DNA of 7,818 nt from Desulfovibrio sp. (GCA_009773975.1 VSMX01000105.1:1-7818), one strand, 5' to 3'; counted from the first letter of the stretch, positions 1-7,427 are shown. Notes: generated by a model from the letters alone, not told the origin. Translations and numbers: made by a program.

Positions 1-1
1 G

Positions 2-697
2 AATGGCAAGCCGCTTTACGGTGTGCTTCCCGGTCAGACAAACGAATATGGCTCCACTTTCAATCTCCGGCCTTCTGTTGCTCCGGCTCCTGTCCTTCCC
101 GCCGATGTGGTTGTGACAGTGAACGAAGCGGCCCAGCTCAAAATTGATGATCCCAAGTTAAGCCCGCTTGAAGCCGGCTGGAAATGTTATGGCGCCTGGA
201 ATGTGGAAGGCACGGTCAATTCTGGTGATGTGGCCACATTGCAGCTTCACATGCTTGGTAACGGCATGCCAGCTCAAGCCTTCATGCTTCTTGTTGATGG
301 CCAGAAGTATGAGATGGTCAGCAGTGATATCAGCAACGCCCAGAGCGCGATGGCCGAAACAGGCAAATTCTGGATCGCTCCCGCCGAATATCCGAAGGAA
401 ATTGAAAGCACTGGCAGCGTGCTTGCGCGTAATGCGGATTATCTTGTCAACTTTACAATGCCAGCCACGACTTCAGCCGGCGCCGATGCCAGAAGTTTCG
501 GCGGCCTTGTTGAAGTTGTCTCCCAGGGCGACCAGGCCACAAACTGGCAGCCCGTAGGGTACGATGATGACGACAGCGGCGGATGCACAATAGGCACAAC
601 GCCTGCCTATGATCTGGCTATCCTGACTGTCGTGTTGCTGGCGTTTGTGGGAATTAATTTCCTTCGCCGCAGATTTGCAAGCGGCGGACAAGCGTAG
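2..697 (+). CDS. Partial exported protein with C-terminal Cys-containing sorting tail (3' part only)
   Basis: The frame is open from base 2 to the TAG at 695-697, so the gene begins upstream of the window. A GTG at 23 could start a shorter product but has no convincing ribosome site, so I treat the gene as 5'-truncated. About 231 residues are visible. A Pro/Ala-rich stretch (PSVAPAPVLPAD) leads into a region that looks beta-rich, of a family I do not recognise. The end is a classic tripartite sorting signal: DDDD (563-574), SGGC with the Cys codon at 584-586, a hydrophobic helix from about LAILTVV to NFL (614-664), then RRR (665-673) and a short tail. This resembles the Cys-bearing CTERM tails (MYXO-CTERM or Synergist-CTERM type) and, more loosely, GlyGly-CTERM. 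Such proteins are exported, cleaved near the Gly/Cys motif by an intramembrane protease and anchored at the cell surface, often with T2SS involvement. The mature function is unknown. The gene has its own terminator and is probably not part of the T2SS operon proper. Confidence 0.8.
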   Translation, partial: NGKPLYGVLPGQTNEYGSTFNLRPSVAPAPVLPADVVVTVNEAAQLKIDDPKLSPLEAGWKCYGAWNVEGTVNSGDVATLQLHMLGNGMPAQAFMLLVDGQKYEMVSSDISNAQSAMAETGKFWIAPAEYPKEIESTGSVLARNADYLVNFTMPATTSAGADARSFGGLVEVVSQGDQATNWQPVGYDDDDSGGCTIGTTPAYDLAILTVVLLAFVGINFLRRRFASGGQA

Positions 698-707
698 ATA
701 ATTCTTT

Positions 708-721
708 GCCGTAATAACGGC
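708..721. repeat. Short perfect inverted repeat in the intergenic gap
   Basis: Bases 708-712 (gccgt) and 717-721 (acggc) are perfect inverted complements around a 4-base aata loop. It lies between the stop of the upstream gene and the terminator. It could be a small RNA hairpin at the 3' end of the upstream mRNA or an operator half-site pair. At this size it may also be chance. Confidence 0.3.
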
Positions 722-730
722 GGGAGTACT

Positions 731-768
731 GAAGGGACAATGCCGCCCTGCGGGATTGTCCCTTTTTA
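731..768 (+). terminator. Strong rho-independent terminator upstream of gspF
   Basis: The arms aagggacaat (732-741) and attgtccctt (755-764) pair perfectly over 10 bases. Inside, ccgc and gcgg can add four more pairs after a single G-G mismatch, leaving a 3-base loop. The 3' arm runs into five T residues (763-767). This is a textbook intrinsic terminator for the upstream gene. The gspF start codon lies only nine bases after the T run, so transcription of the T2SS operon must either start at or within this element or result from read-through. Confidence 0.9.
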
Positions 769-772
769 TAAT
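767..772 (+). promoter_or_regulatory. Possible -10 box (TATAAT) directly before gspF
   Basis: A perfect TATAAT consensus sits at 767-772, overlapping the end of the terminator T run. A start about seven bases downstream would fall on or next to the gspF ATG at 777, giving a leaderless or nearly leaderless mRNA. That fits the lack of any purine-rich Shine-Dalgarno in 760-776. Against it, the bases 16-18 upstream (743-750) do not resemble TTGACA, and AT-rich sequence after a T run can give TATAAT by chance. Confidence 0.25.
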
Positions 773-776
773 AATT

Positions 777-2018
777 ATGCCTCATTTTGCCTATTCCGCG
801 CTGGATTCCAGGGGAAAAAAGCAGAAAGGGCGCCTGGAGGCGCCATCCAGAAGCGCAGCCGTAAACAGGCTGCGCGTTATGGGCATGACACCTTTTGAAA
901 TTTCACTGGCTGCCCAGGATAATACCGGCAAGTCCGCGGCTTTCGGTCAGCCACTCTGGAAGAAAAGGATATCATTCAGTCGCGGGGTGCCGAAAGCGTC
1001 TGTGGCAGCCCTGGTACGCCAGCTGGCGACACTTTTGCAGGCTGGTTTGCCGCTGGATAGGGCTCTGAGCGCGATTTACTCTTCAGATGAAGTGTCTCCT
1101 CTCTCCAGAATCGTGGCAACACTGCATGAAACTATTCTCGGCGGCAAGGATCTTGCGAATGGCTTGTCCGCATATCCTTCCGTCTTTTCCAAAACTTTCA
1201 TCGCCATGATCCATGCAGGAGAAGCCTCAGGCACACTGGCGCTGGTAATGGAAAGGCTTGCAAGCCATCTTGAACAGGAAGAGGCCATGCGCAGAAAGAT
1301 CAGATCCGCCCTTGCCTATCCTGTGCTGATGTTTGTCGTCGGCGTGGCAGTTGTCATTTTCCTTCTCTCTTTTGTCATTCCGCAAGTAACCAGGATTTTT
1401 GCTGATATGGGGAGGGAGCTGCCCCTTCCAACGAGGATGCTGCTGGCCGTAAGCGATGGCTTCAGAAATTGGTGGTGGCTGCTTGTCCTGTGTCTTTTAT
1501 GCTGTATTCTGTTTTTGTGGAGAATGCTGAAAACAGAGAAAGGCAAAAGAATGTTTCATTCGTTGCTTTTCTCTGTTCCGCTTGGGGGGGCTGTTTATGC
1601 CAGGGCGCAGCTGGGCAATTTTGCCCGCACTCTTGGAATGCTCCTCAAAAATGGCGTGCCCCTGCTCAGCGCTCTTCAGATAGCGCGTTCTGCATCGTCC
1701 AATATAAAAATAATGGAATCCGTGCAGTCCATGATCGATGGGGTGCAGGCAGGGCGTGATCTTTCTTCCGTTATGACTGATACAGCCATTTATCCCGCCA
1801 TAGCGCGGCAAATGGTGGCAGCTGGAGAAAAAAGCGGCAGGCTCGCCGAAATGCTGCTTTGGGTGGCAGACGATGCGGAAAGCAATGTTGCGGCACGGCT
1901 GCAGACTCTGACATCATTGCTTGAACCAATCATGATTCTCGTGCTTGGCGGACTTGTGGGATTTGTGGTTATCGCAATTATTTTGCCCATATTTGAAATG
2001 AGTTCACTGGCGGGGTAG
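777..2018 (+). CDS. gspF: Type II secretion inner-membrane platform protein GspF
   Basis: GspF is the polytopic inner-membrane core of the T2SS platform and works with the ATPase GspE and with GspL to drive pseudopilus assembly. The product is 413 residues, normal for the family. It opens with the typical MPHFAYSALDSRGKK segment, followed by two T2SSF domains. The first is at about residues 71-205 (VRQLATLLQAGLPLDRALSA) and the second at about 279-404 (NFARTLGMLLKNGVPLLSAL), showing the usual internal duplication. Three membrane helices are visible at about 180-203, 231-250 and 381-404. I chose ATG at 777 because the family's conserved N-terminus begins there. An in-frame TTG at 756 would add seven residues but lies inside the terminator stem. 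No Shine-Dalgarno is visible. A related type IV pilus PilC is the main alternative, but the gspC/gspD/gspN context favours GspF. A run of seven G lies at 1584-1590. Confidence 0.95.
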   Translation: MPHFAYSALDSRGKKQKGRLEAPSRSAAVNRLRVMGMTPFEISLAAQDNTGKSAAFGQPLWKKRISFSRGVPKASVAALVRQLATLLQAGLPLDRALSAIYSSDEVSPLSRIVATLHETILGGKDLANGLSAYPSVFSKTFIAMIHAGEASGTLALVMERLASHLEQEEAMRRKIRSALAYPVLMFVVGVAVVIFLLSFVIPQVTRIFADMGRELPLPTRMLLAVSDGFRNWWWLLVLCLLCCILFLWRMLKTEKGKRMFHSLLFSVPLGGAVYARAQLGNFARTLGMLLKNGVPLLSALQIARSASSNIKIMESVQSMIDGVQAGRDLSSVMTDTAIYPAIARQMVAAGEKSGRLAEMLLWVADDAESNVAARLQTLTSLLEPIMILVLGGLVGFVVIAIILPIFEMSSLAG

Positions 2019-2021
2019 GTT

Positions 2022-2900
2022 TTGGCGCGTAAATTGCTAAAACATTTTCTGGCCGGCTGTTTTTGCATATGTCTGGCCTGGCTTGCCGCCAGAATCGTGA
2101 TTTATTTTCTGATTCCGCCTTCATTGCCGGAATTTTATTTCCTTTCGGACGACAAAAATGGCCACGCTGCAATGTCTCGCGACAGGGCTGTCGTTGCTTC
2201 TGCCAGCATGGACGCTGTTTTGCGGCGTAATCTTTTTCACGCGGTTGTGGAAAAGCCGCCAGCAGCAGATGCCGAAGGGCGCGAGCATGCCGTGTCTGAA
2301 GCTGAAAAAGCTCTTATGCTGGAAGAGATAGGCAAACTTCCCATAAGCAAGCAGGGCTGGACTCTGGCGGGAACCATAGTCAATACGCTGGTTCCGGCGC
2401 AAAGCCGGGCGATTGTGATGGTTAACGGAAAACAGGGGGCATATGCCCGGGGCGAAGATCTGAAAGGCTGGAAAATCGCGCTGATAGACCGGCGAACCGT
2501 AATCATGGAAAAAAATGGTCGCCGCGAAAGGTTGCTTGTGGGCGGCAGGGATATAAACCAGCCTCAGCCCGCAAAACCGGCGGCAGTCCGCAAAAGCATT
2601 AATGCCGGCGATATTGAGAAGGCAATAAACAATCTGCCCGATCTTGCGAAGCAGGTTGGCTTTGCGGCAACACAACAGAACGGTGTTTACGGCTTGGGTG
2701 TCACGTTTTTACAGCCTGACAGTTTTATTGCCAGTCTTGGTTTGCGGCAAAATGATATTCTGACCTCTGCCAATGGCAAAAACATTGCCGGGATCGGGGA
2801 TCTGGCCGCTTTGGGGCGCCTGTCAGGTCAGGATTCCCTTCGCCTTGAGCTTATCCGCAATGGAAAGAATATTGTGCTGGAATATGATATTAACAGGTAA
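2022..2900 (+). CDS. gspC: Type II secretion clamp protein GspC with PDZ domain
   Basis: GspC is a bitopic inner-membrane protein that connects the inner-membrane platform to the N0 domain of the secretin GspD and can take part in substrate choice. The 292 residues show a short basic N-terminus and one membrane helix (about 9-31). The family's RNLF motif lies near residues 69-72. The homology-region (HR) domain covers about 112-175 (GWTLAGTIVNTLVP, SRAIVMVNG, ARGEDLKGW), then a Pro/Ala linker. A C-terminal PDZ domain covers about 217-290 (GVYGLGVTFLQPDSFIASLG, LRQNDILTSANGK). The start is TTG at 2022, three bases after the gspF stop, with a G-rich stretch at 2012-2019 as ribosome site. The next in-frame ATG (2172) would remove the membrane helix, so TTG is favoured. 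The domain order is diagnostic even though sequence in this family drifts quickly. Confidence 0.9.
   Translation: MARKLLKHFLAGCFCICLAWLAARIVIYFLIPPSLPEFYFLSDDKNGHAAMSRDRAVVASASMDAVLRRNLFHAVVEKPPAADAEGREHAVSEAEKALMLEEIGKLPISKQGWTLAGTIVNTLVPAQSRAIVMVNGKQGAYARGEDLKGWKIALIDRRTVIMEKNGRRERLLVGGRDINQPQPAKPAAVRKSINAGDIEKAINNLPDLAKQVGFAATQQNGVYGLGVTFLQPDSFIASLGLRQNDILTSANGKNIAGIGDLAALGRLSGQDSLRLELIRNGKNIVLEYDINR
2895..2897 (+). promoter_or_regulatory. Ribosome binding site of gspD
   Basis: AGG at 2895-2897 lies eight bases before the gspD ATG and overlaps the last codons of gspC. It supports the ATG at 2906 as the start and suggests that ribosomes finishing gspC re-initiate on gspD. Confidence 0.5.
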
Positions 2901-2905
2901 AATTA

Positions 2906-4858
2906 ATGAAAAGTCGCCCGGATATATATATTTGCGCCATATTGCTTTTTGGTCTGTTTCTGTTCCCTATTTCTGCCGGATCAGTCAGAGGCGCGCCACA
3001 GGGCGGTATTTCTCTTGATTTTGAAAATGTGGATATCCATACATTCATAAAATACATCAGCGAGGCTACAGGTCATAATTTTATCCCGGATCCGGCAGTA
3101 AAAGGCAATGTGACAGTTTATTCCCCGGTCAAGATAACGCCAGAGGAGGCCTTTGAAACTTTTGTTTCAATGATGCGTGTGCATGGCTATTCAGTGCAGA
3201 AAAGCGGTCGAAACTGGAAGATTGTTCCGATGAAAGATGCCATGGGCCAGGGCAGCGAAATTAATGCTTCGGGGCGACGGCCCCTTGCTCCGGCTGATAG
3301 CATAGTAACTCAAATTGTGCAGCTTAAAGTGGGGGTGGCTTCCGAAATTGCTAAAGTTCTCCCGTCCCTGCTGGGCAAGGATTATGCACTTACGCCATAT
3401 ACTCCATCCAATACGTTGGCTATTACGGCGCCTGCCAATAATGTTGCGAAAGCCATGACATTCATTGAACAGGTGGAGTCCAGCAAGTCCAGGGGAAGCT
3501 CAATTACACTCAATCTGAAACATGGCGATGCCGAAAGTATCGCGGCAAATCTTTCCAAAATTCTAAAGGGCAAAGATGAGGAGGATTCTAAAAAAGGCCG
3601 TATTGGCCTAAGCTTGGTAGAAGCTGATGAGCGCACCAATTCAATTATGGTTTATGGAGACAGGGAGGCTCAGGATATAGCGCGCAAAACCGTGTCCAGT
3701 CTTGATATCCCGACGCCCAAGGGCAAGGGCGGCGTTCACCTGATAACACTGAGCAATGCCAAGGCTGTTGATTTGGCGACTGTGATCAATACTCTCGTGG
3801 AAAGACAGGTTGGCACACCCGGCGAAGGCCAGAAAGCTGATATAGTGCTTTCCAGGGATGTCAAAGTCGTGGCAGACCCGGCCACCAACAGCCTGTTGAT
3901 AACGGCAAGGCCAGACGAGTTTGACGCTCTCAGGGCGATTATTGAGAAGCTGGACAAGGTGCGTAAACAGGTCTTCATAGAAGCGCTCATAATGGAAGTG
4001 AATACTGAGGCCCAGATAAATCTGGGCGTCAGCTGGATGGGAGCGGGCCAGCATAACGACATTACAGGGCTTGGCGGCGTAAACCTCAGCGACAGCGGGT
4101 TTGTGCTTGGAGGCGATCGCATGGCCAGCCTTCCTGGCGGCGCAAGTCTTGGCTTTATCCTGAGCGATGTCTTCAGCATAGGTGGTTCACTGTATAACAT
4201 CCAGTCCATTATAAACCTTACAAAAAACAATTCTGATGTGCATGTTCTTTCCACTCCGCAGCTGTTAACCCTGGATAATGAGGAAGCGACCGTGGAAGTG
4301 GTTGACAATATCCCCTACACCAAGGAGTCAACCACGAAAAATGACAATGACTTTACGACTCAGTCCATGGACTACAAAGATGTCGGCGTAAAACTGAAGA
4401 TAACTCCACGCATCAGCGAAGATGGAGACTTGCGCCTGGAAGTGGACCAGGAGGTAAGCCGCGTCACCTCGGGCCTTGTGACTCTTCGCAACGGCGATCA
4501 GATCATTGCGCCGACAACGCGCAAACGCGGCATAAAGTCTACAATCCATCTGCGCGATGGGCAAACAGCTGTAATTGGCGGTCTGCTGGACGATTCAAGC
4601 ACGTTCAGCGAGCAGAAGGTGCCCGGTCTTGGCAATATTCCCGTGCTGGGCTGGCTGTTCAAGGCAAGAAGCAAGCAGGCCACACGGACAAATCTTTTTG
4701 TTTTTATAACGCCGAAAGTTATTCATGGCTTTGACGATGCGGCTGGGCTTACACATGCAAAGGAAATTGAAGTCCACAATGCGGGCATTGACGAAAAGGG
4801 CCTGGGAAAACCGGCAATCGGGAAGGCAAAAATGCTTAAGCCTGTCTGGGTGCGCTGA
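2906..4858 (+). CDS. gspD: Type II secretion outer-membrane secretin GspD
   Basis: GspD forms the large multimeric outer-membrane channel through which folded exoproteins leave. The 650 residues begin with a Sec signal peptide (basic MKSRPD, hydrophobic core to about residue 24, cleavage likely between 24 and 31). The periplasmic domains follow in order: N0 at about 35-109 (SLDFENVDIHTFIKYISEAT), N1 at about 134-195, N2 at about 197-270 with a charged loop (KGKDEEDSKKG), and N3 at about 276-355. The membrane-spanning secretin domain runs from about 356 to 606. It carries VHVLSTPQLLTLDNEEATV, the VGVKLKITPRI strand, and the family signature VPGLGNIPVLGWLFK followed by RTNLFVFITPKVI. N0 plus three repeats is the layout of T2SS secretins, and the gspC neighbour agrees. 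The signal peptide has no lipobox. A 44-residue basic tail follows the secretin domain with no clear pilotin-binding (S) domain. Confidence 0.97.
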   Translation: MKSRPDIYICAILLFGLFLFPISAGSVRGAPQGGISLDFENVDIHTFIKYISEATGHNFIPDPAVKGNVTVYSPVKITPEEAFETFVSMMRVHGYSVQKSGRNWKIVPMKDAMGQGSEINASGRRPLAPADSIVTQIVQLKVGVASEIAKVLPSLLGKDYALTPYTPSNTLAITAPANNVAKAMTFIEQVESSKSRGSSITLNLKHGDAESIAANLSKILKGKDEEDSKKGRIGLSLVEADERTNSIMVYGDREAQDIARKTVSSLDIPTPKGKGGVHLITLSNAKAVDLATVINTLVERQVGTPGEGQKADIVLSRDVKVVADPATNSLLITARPDEFDALRAIIEKLDKVRKQVFIEALIMEVNTEAQINLGVSWMGAGQHNDITGLGGVNLSDSGFVLGGDRMASLPGGASLGFILSDVFSIGGSLYNIQSIINLTKNNSDVHVLSTPQLLTLDNEEATVEVVDNIPYTKESTTKNDNDFTTQSMDYKDVGVKLKITPRISEDGDLRLEVDQEVSRVTSGLVTLRNGDQIIAPTTRKRGIKSTIHLRDGQTAVIGGLLDDSSTFSEQKVPGLGNIPVLGWLFKARSKQATRTNLFVFITPKVIHGFDDAAGLTHAKEIEVHNAGIDEKGLGKPAIGKAKMLKPVWVR

Positions 4859-4860
4859 AC

Positions 4861-6546
4861 ATGACGGATCTTCTTGCGGAATTTCCCCCGGACGAACAGG
4901 AAGCCATCCGCGTTATGACGGCTGGAAAGGGTCAGGATATAGCGGAAGCCCTTCATGCAAGCGGTCGTATAGATGAGGACCGCTACCTGCGTATCTGTTC
5001 CGAACGGTACGGTATTCCATATATTTCTGATCTTTGCCAGGAGGTGTTCCGTGCGGAAAGCCAGTGGCAGCCGGATGCCGACATTTTGCGTAAATTGCCG
5101 CTTGCATGGTTGCGCAGGGCTCATGTCGCTCCCCTGCGCAGGGCGGAATCCCTGATTCTGGCCGTATCTTCCCCGGAAGATATCCGTTTGGCCAGAGAGG
5201 TCGCCGTGGCGTGCGGCGAAAATCTTGATGAATATGTTTTCGCGCCAGGACAGGAAATTGAAAATATCGTTAACAAGATTTATGGAGAAAGCGATGCTGA
5301 CAGCGAATCCGTAGAGAGCATGCTGGAAAACGAGGAGACTGTTGACATCGACGAGGACTCCGTCGCGGATCTGCTTGAGGAAAGCGAAGACGCCCCTTTT
5401 ATCAAGACGGTCAACACCATTCTTGCGCAGGCCTTGCGCGCCGGGGCAAGCGATATCCATATTGAGCCGTACAGGGATGTTTCCAGGGTTCGCTACAGGC
5501 TGGACGGTGTGCTTTATGAACGCCATGCTATCCAGAAAGCGCACCATGCGGCAATAGTGTCCCGCATAAAGGTTATGGCCAGGCTGGACATAGCGGAGAA
5601 AAGACTGCCGCAGGACGGCAGGATCGCTATTTCTCTCGGAGGGCGGCAGGCAGGCTTGCGCGTGTCCACTTTACCCACTTCTTTTGGCGAAAGGGTTGTG
5701 CTAAGGCTTCTGGAAAAAAACGAGCGCATCCTTTCTCTTGGCGAGCTTGGCCTGGCGCGGGAGGACTTTGACCTGGTCTCGCGTCTGGTTTCCATGCCGC
5801 ATGGCATTGTTCTCGTCACGGGGCCGACAGGCAGCGGAAAGACGACTACTCTTTATGCGGTGCTTCAGGAGATTGCCTCCCCCGACAAAAATATACTGAC
5901 AATAGAAGATCCGGTGGAGTACGAACTGGATGGGGTCGGACAAATGCAGGTGAATCCCAAAATTAACCTTACATTTGCCGATGGGTTGCGGGCAATTGTG
6001 CGCCAGGACCCGGATGTTATTTTAATAGGGGAAATCCGCGATGGCGAAACTGCATCCATCGCTGTGCAATCAGCTCTTACAGGACATCTTGTTTTTTCCA
6101 CTTTGCACACCAATGACGCGCCTGGCGCCGTAACACGGCTTTTTGATATGGATGTTGAGCCATTTCTTCTCTCTTCCGTTCTCAGGGGCGTTTTGGCGCA
6201 GCGGCTGGTAAGGATTTTGTGTCCTCATTGCGCGCGCCCAGTAGAGCTAACACCCGAAATACGGAACAAGTTTCGCACTGCCGGCCTGTCGGCTGATTTA
6301 CGCTTGCGCGAGACTGTTGGCTGCGAATATTGCCTTGATACCGGTTACAAGGGCAGAATGGCCATTTATGAGCTGATGCCGGTAACCGACCATATAAAGA
6401 AACTGATTGTGGAAAAGGCGGACGCAAATATGATCCGCGCCGCAGCCATCAGGGATGGCATGCGTACGCTCAGTATGGATGGCTTGCGCAAGGCGGCTCA
6501 GGGCCTTACTTCTCTGGAAGAAGTGGAACGGGTTGTGCGTTTATGA
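4861..6546 (+). CDS. gspE: Type II secretion traffic ATPase GspE
   Basis: GspE is the cytoplasmic hexameric ATPase that powers pseudopilus assembly, docking on the membrane through GspL. The 561 residues start with a T2SSE N-terminal region (about 1-142), in which IAEALHASGRIDEDRYLRI is the recognisable segment. A very acidic linker follows (about 143-180). The ATPase core begins with ASDIHIEPY near 196-204. It has Walker A GPTGSGKT at 321-328, the ILTIEDPVEYEL Asp box, Walker B ILIGEIRD at 387-394 and the His box (TGHLVFSTLHTND) from about 407. A zinc-binding tetracysteine follows, CPHC at 454-457 and CEYC at 488-491. All catalytic motifs are intact, so the enzyme should be active. ATG 4861 starts two bases after the gspD stop, and with no strong ribosome site it is probably translationally coupled. 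PilB or MshE would be the alternatives, but the operon context settles it. Confidence 0.96.
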   Translation: MTDLLAEFPPDEQEAIRVMTAGKGQDIAEALHASGRIDEDRYLRICSERYGIPYISDLCQEVFRAESQWQPDADILRKLPLAWLRRAHVAPLRRAESLILAVSSPEDIRLAREVAVACGENLDEYVFAPGQEIENIVNKIYGESDADSESVESMLENEETVDIDEDSVADLLEESEDAPFIKTVNTILAQALRAGASDIHIEPYRDVSRVRYRLDGVLYERHAIQKAHHAAIVSRIKVMARLDIAEKRLPQDGRIAISLGGRQAGLRVSTLPTSFGERVVLRLLEKNERILSLGELGLAREDFDLVSRLVSMPHGIVLVTGPTGSGKTTTLYAVLQEIASPDKNILTIEDPVEYELDGVGQMQVNPKINLTFADGLRAIVRQDPDVILIGEIRDGETASIAVQSALTGHLVFSTLHTNDAPGAVTRLFDMDVEPFLLSSVLRGVLAQRLVRILCPHCARPVELTPEIRNKFRTAGLSADLRLRETVGCEYCLDTGYKGRMAIYELMPVTDHIKKLIVEKADANMIRAAAIRDGMRTLSMDGLRKAAQGLTSLEEVERVVRL

Positions 6547-7427
6547 AGTTTTCCCTGGAACTTTCCCGCGTGAAAAAAATGCCTGTCTTCTGGTCTTATA
6601 TAATTTTGTTTGGTTTTTTATTCATCCTGTTCGTTGTTTTTTTTTATATGCGTGCAATGGTGCTGCACAAACTTGGCGAGTTTGGCCAGATTGCCGCAAA
6701 AAATGGTGTCATCCTGCAGGGGGCTGACTTATCGTTTTTCCCGCCATCTCTGCAAATACGGCAAGCCACTGGCGTTTTTAAAAGTTTTCCTCTGAGTATT
6801 ACTGATATTGAAATTGTTCCGGTTGCTTCACCCCGGTCCTTCAAAATAAACTGCAATTTTATGGGCGGCACGGTAAAGGCGCAGGTCTTTCTGTCCTCGT
6901 TTTTGAGGCCGGAAATATTAAAAGCTGAATTTGAAGGCGTTGATTTGTCCTTGAAAACTATAGCCGGGCACTTTCCGGGCCAGTCTCGGCATATTAGCGT
7001 TGTTGGAGGAATTGTGGATTGCCATGGCCAGCTTGAGCGGGGAAAAAGCTGGCAGATTCCGCACGGTAAAATAACTCTTGTTCTGAAAGATGCCGAATTG
7101 AAGACCTCTTTGCCGGTTTTGAAGAAACGCTTGTTCAGGAATGTCTCTGGACAGGCTAGTTTGGCTTTGGAAGGCAGGCGCTGTACTATCTATGAATGTT
7201 TCCTCAACTCGGAAAATGACTCTTTTGCCCTTCGCGGGACACTGGATGGCTGGCAAAAACCGTCTGCAGCTCAGTTGAATATTGATCTATCTTTTCGTAT
7301 CAATCCGGCCGATCTTGAGACAAGCATGATTCCGGAGCGCATGCTGGCCAAAATAAGAAAAGATGGCGTTATTACTGCGCATATTGTCCAGACACTGGCA
7401 AATCCGCGTTTAAAAGTGGAAAACTGA
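6543..7427 (+). CDS. gspN: Type II secretion accessory protein GspN (deltaproteobacterial type)
   Basis: The start ATG overlaps the gspE stop as ATGA, which implies translational coupling. The product has 294 residues: a short basic N-terminus, one membrane helix at about 15-36 (WSYIILFGFLFILFVVFFY), and a periplasmic domain that looks beta-rich. Alternating hydrophobic segments such as GVILQGADLSFFPPSLQIRQ and GKITLVLKDAELKT are typical of AsmA-like or GspN folds. Position between gspE and gspL in a T2SS operon, size and topology match the divergent GspN family described in deltaproteobacterial T2SS operons. The assignment rests on these, not on a catalytic motif. Its exact role is unclear: GspN is not universal in T2SS and is dispensable in several systems. 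A run of nine T (6637-6645) encodes part of the membrane helix. Base use looks more AT-rich than the neighbouring genes. Confidence 0.75.
   Translation: MKFSLELSRVKKMPVFWSYIILFGFLFILFVVFFYMRAMVLHKLGEFGQIAAKNGVILQGADLSFFPPSLQIRQATGVFKSFPLSITDIEIVPVASPRSFKINCNFMGGTVKAQVFLSSFLRPEILKAEFEGVDLSLKTIAGHFPGQSRHISVVGGIVDCHGQLERGKSWQIPHGKITLVLKDAELKTSLPVLKKRLFRNVSGQASLALEGRRCTIYECFLNSENDSFALRGTLDGWQKPSAAQLNIDLSFRINPADLETSMIPERMLAKIRKDGVITAHIVQTLANPRLKVEN

Noticed and set aside
706..732. Possible -35/-10 pair (TTGCCG at 706, TACTGA at 727)
   Set aside because: The spacing of 15 bases and poor match of both boxes make it no better than chance.
756..776. Upstream TTG start for gspF adding seven residues
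   Set aside because: The TTG lies in the 3' arm of the terminator stem, has no ribosome site, and the family N-terminus matches the ATG at 777.
2049..2060. Lipobox-like LAGC at residues 10-13 of GspC
   Set aside because: The stretch before it is short and interrupted by Lys and His, so there is no proper signal-peptide core; it is part of the membrane helix start.
2121..2675. Minus-strand open frame of 184 codons inside gspC
   Set aside because: It sits opposite the HR domain of GspC, which is clearly coding; no ribosome site or motif supports it.
3736..4308. Minus-strand open frame of 190 codons inside gspD
   Set aside because: Ser/Thr/Leu-rich shadow with no family resemblance, lying entirely within the conserved secretin coding region.
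4723..5547. Long open frame on the minus strand (274 codons) opposite the gspD end and gspE start
   Set aside because: It is fully antisense to two clear genes, has no recognisable motif, and is explained by codon bias of the real genes.
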